Shown here piece after piece: positions 62,938 to 64,000 of a stretch of DNA of 64,000 nt (position 1 is its first letter; each line of letters begins with the position of its first letter). Both the position numbers and the translations under genes were made by a program. Below the pieces are notes generated by a model. That model saw nothing but the letters and a program-made list of their open reading frames with translations, was not told the DNA's origin and made no database searches. The DNA is from a candidate division WOR-3 bacterium (lineage in GTDB: Bacteria; Hydrothermota; Tepidihabitantia; Tepidihabitantales; Tepidihabitantaceae), in assembly GCA_039801085.1 (NCBI GenBank), contig JBDRTY010000001.1:819538-883537 (forward strand), in the 5' to 3' direction.

Positions 62938-64000
62938 CTCCCCTCACTTTTACTTACAAAACAGTTAATCAGTTTCTCGCCATAGCCTACCGTATTACCC
63001 GTGGCAAAGATTAAAGCGGTCTCTCCAATCAGGTTCCATACACGGTCATAGACAACTGCCGGTTCGATCTCACCGCCGAGATCAATTATCTTCTCTCGGA
63101 CAACTCCAACTTGAATTGCGCGATGAACAAATACACCCGTCAACCCACCAGTGACAACCAGATAATCGTAATCCCAGTCTTTTACCAGCTCAGCAAGCTG
63201 GCGTGAGCGGTCTGCCCGGTCGCGGCGACAATTCACAAGCACAATTCGATGATTATTCCGATTCGCCACCATTTTCCAGAGCATACCGATTGAATCAGGA
63301 TCATTGGCAGCAAGTGTGTTCACCAGCTCCAAGATTTTGCCCCGGTCGGCAATCCGGTAGATCCGCATGACACCCGAATCCGGTAGACTGCGCTGCATAC
63401 CAGCAAGCGCCGTTTTACGTTCAACCCCCAGACTTGCGCATACTGCCAGAGCAAGTGCAACATTTTCCTTGTGTTCCACATAGGAAAAACCGGCAATTTC
63501 CTCATCACTTACAGTCAGGGGATCAGTGACCGTCATTTCTACGCCCGGTCGCAAATGCTGTTTGAGAATTTTCAGGGGTGTGCCCCGTTCGGCAGTAAAA
63601 AACTTGCCCTTCAGGGGAATGGTATTGCTTAAAGCCCGGGCTACATCCAAAACTGTCGGACCCATTACATCCAGATGGTCCGCCCGAACATTGGTTATGA
63701 CACCATGGGTGGGCCTGATCAGCATCCGGTTTTCTACCCGCTGATACTCCGGCACCAGTGCCATACATTCGATCACGAGCACCTGTGCTTGGTAATGTTG
63801 TGCCAGACGGACAATTCTCAACTCCTCAATAATGTTTGCCTTGCCCAGACGCCGCACCGGATATTCTTCATTATCACCAATTATGAATCTCGGCTTCGTT
63901 CCGGTAACTTTAGCGACTACCCGATAACCGCCTGCCCTAAGGCCCGCAGCAATCAAACGCGTCACCGACGACTTACCCCTTGTACCGTTGACCTGCACCC
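62934..64000 (-). CDS. pgsB: Poly-gamma-glutamate synthase PgsB/CapB (N-terminus outside window)
   Basis: At least 354 residues are visible. The Mur-ligase-like P-loop VNGTRGKSSVTRLIA lies at the very edge and is normally preceded by about 35-40 residues, so the start is beyond 64000. THGVITNVRADHLDVMGP and LFATGNTVGYG-type FATGNTVGYG are further hallmarks. The enzyme makes ATP-dependent amide bonds between glutamates on the cytosolic face. It heads the longest visible part of the surface operon. Confidence 0.92.
   Translation of the reverse strand, partial: VQVNGTRGKSSVTRLIAAGLRAGGYRVVAKVTGTKPRFIIGDNEEYPVRRLGKANIIEELRIVRLAQHYQAQVLVIECMALVPEYQRVENRMLIRPTHGVITNVRADHLDVMGPTVLDVARALSNTIPLKGKFFTAERGTPLKILKQHLRPGVEMTVTDPLTVSDEEIAGFSYVEHKENVALALAVCASLGVERKTALAGMQRSLPDSGVMRIYRIADRGKILELVNTLAANDPDSIGMLWKMVANRNNHRIVLVNCRRDRADRSRQLAELVKDWDYDYLVVTGGLTGVFVHRAIQVGVVREKIIDLGGEIEPAVVYDRVWNLIGETALIFATGNTVGYGEKLINCFVSKSEGR

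Overview
The window reads as a compact chromosomal segment of a Gram-negative-type (diderm) bacterium of an uncultivated lineage. Evidence for two membranes is an LptE-like lipoprotein, an LpxL/HtrB-type acyltransferase, an outer-membrane beta-barrel candidate, and exported proteins ending in type IX secretion (T9SS)-like sorting domains. A PorX/PorY-like regulatory pair, gingipain-like C25 proteins and PgsB/C/W genes together recall candidate phyla such as WOR-3 (Stahlbacteria) or Cloacimonadota. That placement is inference. I see no transposon, prophage or CRISPR array.

Layout. 1-4749 (minus): thi4, an LptE-like lipoprotein, an RlmD-type rRNA methylase, a YtcJ-like amidohydrolase and the start of a PolX polymerase. 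4855-5633 (plus): two small DUF4870/Tic20-like membrane proteins. 5706-10377 (minus): a histone-deacetylase-fold hydrolase, two GT4 glycosyltransferases and a polysaccharide-deacetylase-like protein. 10501-11046 (plus): hslV. 11036-24643 (minus): a long housekeeping run, purE, SagB-like, purC, queA, murF, a biotin-dependent carboxyltransferase, a GGQ release-factor-like protein, then hppA, tilS, ftsH, dapA, dapB. 24707-34000 (plus): a LarA-like gene, asnS, an EF-Tu-domain-2-like small protein, an unlisted 36-aa basic protein, and AddB/AddA-like recombination nucleases. 34002-36766 (minus): PorX-like and PorY-like regulators. 36886-40216 (plus): an uncharacterised four-gene membrane cluster. 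40307-45157 (plus): tRNA-Val(GAC), a CdsZ-like protein, RNase HI, an acyltransferase, dut and two tandem GT4 genes. 45137-48789 (minus): rsmA, tatD, metG. 48863-64000 (minus): a GNAT protein, then an exported/cell-surface operon headed by pgsB-pgsC-pgsW and running through a barrel protein, a beta-propeller lipoprotein, two C25 peptidase homologues, a BNR/Ycf48-type protein and a PKD-type lipoprotein.

Two patterns stand out. First, genes at the heads of operons have sigma70-like promoters (TTGACW-like box, mostly a 16-bp spacer, TAnnnT) whose -10 box ends only 6-9 nt (11 in one case) before the start codon. These transcripts are therefore predicted to be leaderless, while internal genes use AGGAGG-type ribosome sites or overlapping stop/start codons. 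The same geometry suggests a different start (GTG at 26320) for asnS. Second, a PorX/PorY-like regulatory pair lies in the same window as three proteins with T9SS-like C-termini. Two of these are gingipain-fold C25 proteins in which the catalytic His of the family Gly-His-Gly motif is replaced by Gln and Arg. The four-gene membrane cluster divergent from the PorX/PorY pair is the best candidate here for an undescribed system.
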